From: Myxococcales bacterium | Lineage (GTDB): Bacteria > Desulfobacterota_B > Binatia > UBA1149 > SPBQ01 | Direction: 5' to 3' | Assembly (NCBI GenBank): GCA_004525875.1 | Contig: SPBQ01000159.1 | Coordinates: 1 to 5,900, forward strand | Length of the DNA: 5,900 nucleotides | Part shown: positions 4,778 to 5,900 of the stretch, in pieces | How positions within the stretch are numbered: the first letter of the stretch is position 1 | How the letters are laid out: each line of letters opens with the position of its first letter | The notes under the pieces: generated by a model | Told to the model about the DNA's origin: nothing | What the model saw: the letters and a program-made list of their open reading frames with translations, nothing else | The model's database searches: none | Program-made: the position numbers and the translations under genes

Positions 4778-5757
4778 CCGCCGTAGCCGATCATGCGCGC
4801 GTCGCGCTCGTTCGCGATCTGCTTGGCCGTCGTTCCCGAAGACACCAGGCCATGGAACCCGGACACGGCACCGCACGCGATCACGACGAAAACGAAGGGG
4901 AAGATCGGCGGCGCACCCTGCGGGTTCGCGACGACCGCCGGCGAGCTGAACTCCGGCGCGAGGACGAAGAATCCCGCGTACATCAAGAACACTCCGAGAT
5001 ACAAGAGCATCGAGTTGATGAAGTCGCGTGGCTGGAGGAGTAGCCAGACCGGCAGCACCGAGGCCAGGAAGCTGTACCCCAGCAGCAACACACCCCACCC
5101 TTCGCGGCTCTCCCAAAAGATCGGAGGGAGCTGGCCGCCGGCGCTGAGCGCGACCGCCACCAGCGTGCACGCGAACCCGACCAGCGCAGAGCCCAGAGGC
5201 GACACCCCTCGCTTGAACACCAGAACACCGACAACGGCGGCGACGAGCATGAGGAGAAAGGAGGGAGCGATGGCCTGAGGATAGAAATCGGGCGTGAACA
5301 GCGTGGCAAGGACCGAGACGAAGACGCCCATCGCCAGCGCGATACCGAAGAAGATGATCAGATGGAACATGCTCTTGGCACGCGACCCAATAATGCCCTC
5401 GGTAACCGCTCCGACGGAAAGCCCCCGCGCGCGCATCGACATGACGAGCGCGCTGAAGTCGTGCACGCAGCCAACGAGCAATGCTCCGATCACGACCCAG
5501 ACCATTGCCGGCAGCCAGCCCCAGATCACCGCGATCGCCGGGCCGAGCATCGGCGACAGCCCGGTGATCGACGCATAGTGGTGGCCGAACAGTACGTAGC
5601 GATGGGTGGGAATGTAATCGACGTCGTCGCGCAGCGCCTCGGCGGGCGTCGTCACATCGGGGCGCAGCGAGAAGACTCGTGTCGCAAGGTAACCGGCGTA
5701 GTACCGGTAGCCCAGCCAGTACAGCGCGAGACAGCCCGCTGTGGCGAGGACGGCCAT
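4774..5757 (-). CDS. cstA: CstA carbon-starvation/peptide transporter, N-terminal portion
   Basis: Inner-membrane transporter of the CstA family; characterised members take up peptides or pyruvate during nutrient limitation. This 327-residue ORF contains the family's diagnostic blocks in order: YIPTHRYVLFGHHYASITG (49-65), SPMLGPAIAVIWGWLPAM (68-85), GCVHDFSALVMSMRARG (96-112), LLLQPRDFINSMLLYLG (239-255) and SGFHGLVSSGTTAKQIANE (299-317). It shows about eight hydrophobic membrane segments. It stops abruptly at IGYGG in the middle of a conserved stretch, and the rest continues in the -1 frame at 4777. Joined, the protein is about 567 residues, a normal length for the short CstA class and shorter than E. 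coli CstA (about 700). The ATG at 5757 fits the family start, with a weak GAG purine patch about 7 nt upstream. It begins 18 bp after the stop of the preceding gene. Confidence 0.93.
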   Translation of the reverse strand: MAVLATAGCLALYWLGYRYYAGYLATRVFSLRPDVTTPAEALRDDVDYIPTHRYVLFGHHYASITGLSPMLGPAIAVIWGWLPAMVWVVIGALLVGCVHDFSALVMSMRARGLSVGAVTEGIIGSRAKSMFHLIIFFGIALAMGVFVSVLATLFTPDFYPQAIAPSFLLMLVAAVVGVLVFKRGVSPLGSALVGFACTLVAVALSAGGQLPPIFWESREGWGVLLLGYSFLASVLPVWLLLQPRDFINSMLLYLGVFLMYAGFFVLAPEFSSPAVVANPQGAPPIFPFVFVVIACGAVSGFHGLVSSGTTAKQIANERDARMIGYGG

Positions 5758-5775
5758 CGAGTCTCGGCGTCCGGG

Positions 5776-5900
5776 CTATTCGGGAGCTGCGGTGGTCGGT
5801 CCGGCGTGCTTGCCGCCGCGCCGCCGCCGGCGCCGCTTCTTGCTCGCCGGCTTGTCCGCGGAGGCTGGGCCGGGAGAAGCCTCCGCCCCCCCCCTTGCAC
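5776..5900 (-). CDS. C-terminal tail of an unidentified protein (partial)
   Basis: Reading from the right edge, about 41 codons stay open to a TAG at 5778-5776. They encode a low-complexity Ala/Pro/Gly stretch, a very basic cluster (SKKRRRRRRGGKHAG) and the ending PTTAAPE. Such Arg/Lys-rich tails are common in RNA-binding proteins, for example DEAD-box helicases, but nothing here identifies the family. The stop lies 18 bp before the cstA ATG, so the two are probably co-transcribed. A run of nine C (5886-5894 on the plus strand) falls in the first codons visible, so the frame beyond about 5886 depends on an error-prone homopolymer. The rest of the gene is outside the window. Confidence 0.5.
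   Translation of the reverse strand, partial: ARGGAEASPGPASADKPASKKRRRRRRGGKHAGPTTAAPE

Noticed and set aside
4770..4790. Programmed -1 ribosomal frameshift in cstA
   Set aside because: No slippery heptamer and no useful tRNA re-pairing at GGC GGA; a deletion or ATGA reinitiation explains the site better.
5652..5900. 82-codon minus-strand frame overlapping the cstA start
   Set aside because: It overlaps the conserved CstA N-terminus in another frame and has shadow-like composition.
1..5900. CRISPR array, insertion sequence, toxin-antitoxin pair, tRNA or rRNA
   Set aside because: No spaced direct repeats, transposase motifs, cloverleaf-like sequences or rRNA signatures were seen; the small genes do not resemble known toxin-antitoxin families.

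Overview
The window is a high-GC, densely packed bacterial segment with strongly G/C-ending codons. The set of families suggests a deltaproteobacterial or myxobacterial-type organism, or a related uncultured lineage: a bacterial IleRS, a short-form CstA, a lipoprotein-like sulfatase-fold enzyme, an MGAT-like acyltransferase and a Uxx-star-type mini-glutaredoxin. That placement is inference, since no rRNA or other strong taxonomic marker is present.

Layout. At the left edge the first 116 codons of ileS (isoleucyl-tRNA synthetase) lie on the minus strand, starting at 419. The gene runs into a perfect 142-bp palindrome at 1-142, with its centre between 71 and 72. The left arm is an exact mirror of ileS coding sequence, so it is most likely a fold-back artefact at a contig end; only 72-419 can be trusted as native ileS. 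An 87-bp divergent spacer (420-506) holds a candidate ileS promoter. It separates ileS from a 64-residue orphan gene on the plus strand (507-701).

From 5900 down to 698 everything reads on the minus strand as one probable operon. In transcription order it holds: the basic C-terminal tail of an unidentified protein; cstA, a carbon-starvation/peptide transporter split into two ORFs by a -1 shift at 4774-4777; a PlsC/MGAT-like acyltransferase; a 71-residue SH3-like small protein; a sulfatase/alkaline-phosphatase-superfamily enzyme behind a lipoprotein-type signal; a 72-residue one-cysteine glutaredoxin-like protein; and a 109-residue DUF3553-like protein. Gaps are 18, 33, 18 and 59 bp. Two junctions are 1-nt TGATG stop/start overlaps, and the cstA break is a 4-nt ATGA overlap. 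The operon meets the orphan gene tail to tail, and the two TAG stops share the palindrome CTAG (698-701).

How the genes may work together (inference). The products suggest an envelope module: a membrane transporter, a glycerolipid-type acyltransferase and an outward-facing hydrolase or transferase, interleaved with small redox and beta-barrel proteins. The sulfatase-fold enzyme has Thr where formylglycine sulfatases have Cys or Ser, so a phospho- or headgroup-transferase role is as plausible as sulfate-ester cleavage. No CRISPR array, mobile element, tRNA or rRNA is visible. No stretch longer than about 90 bp lacks a gene.
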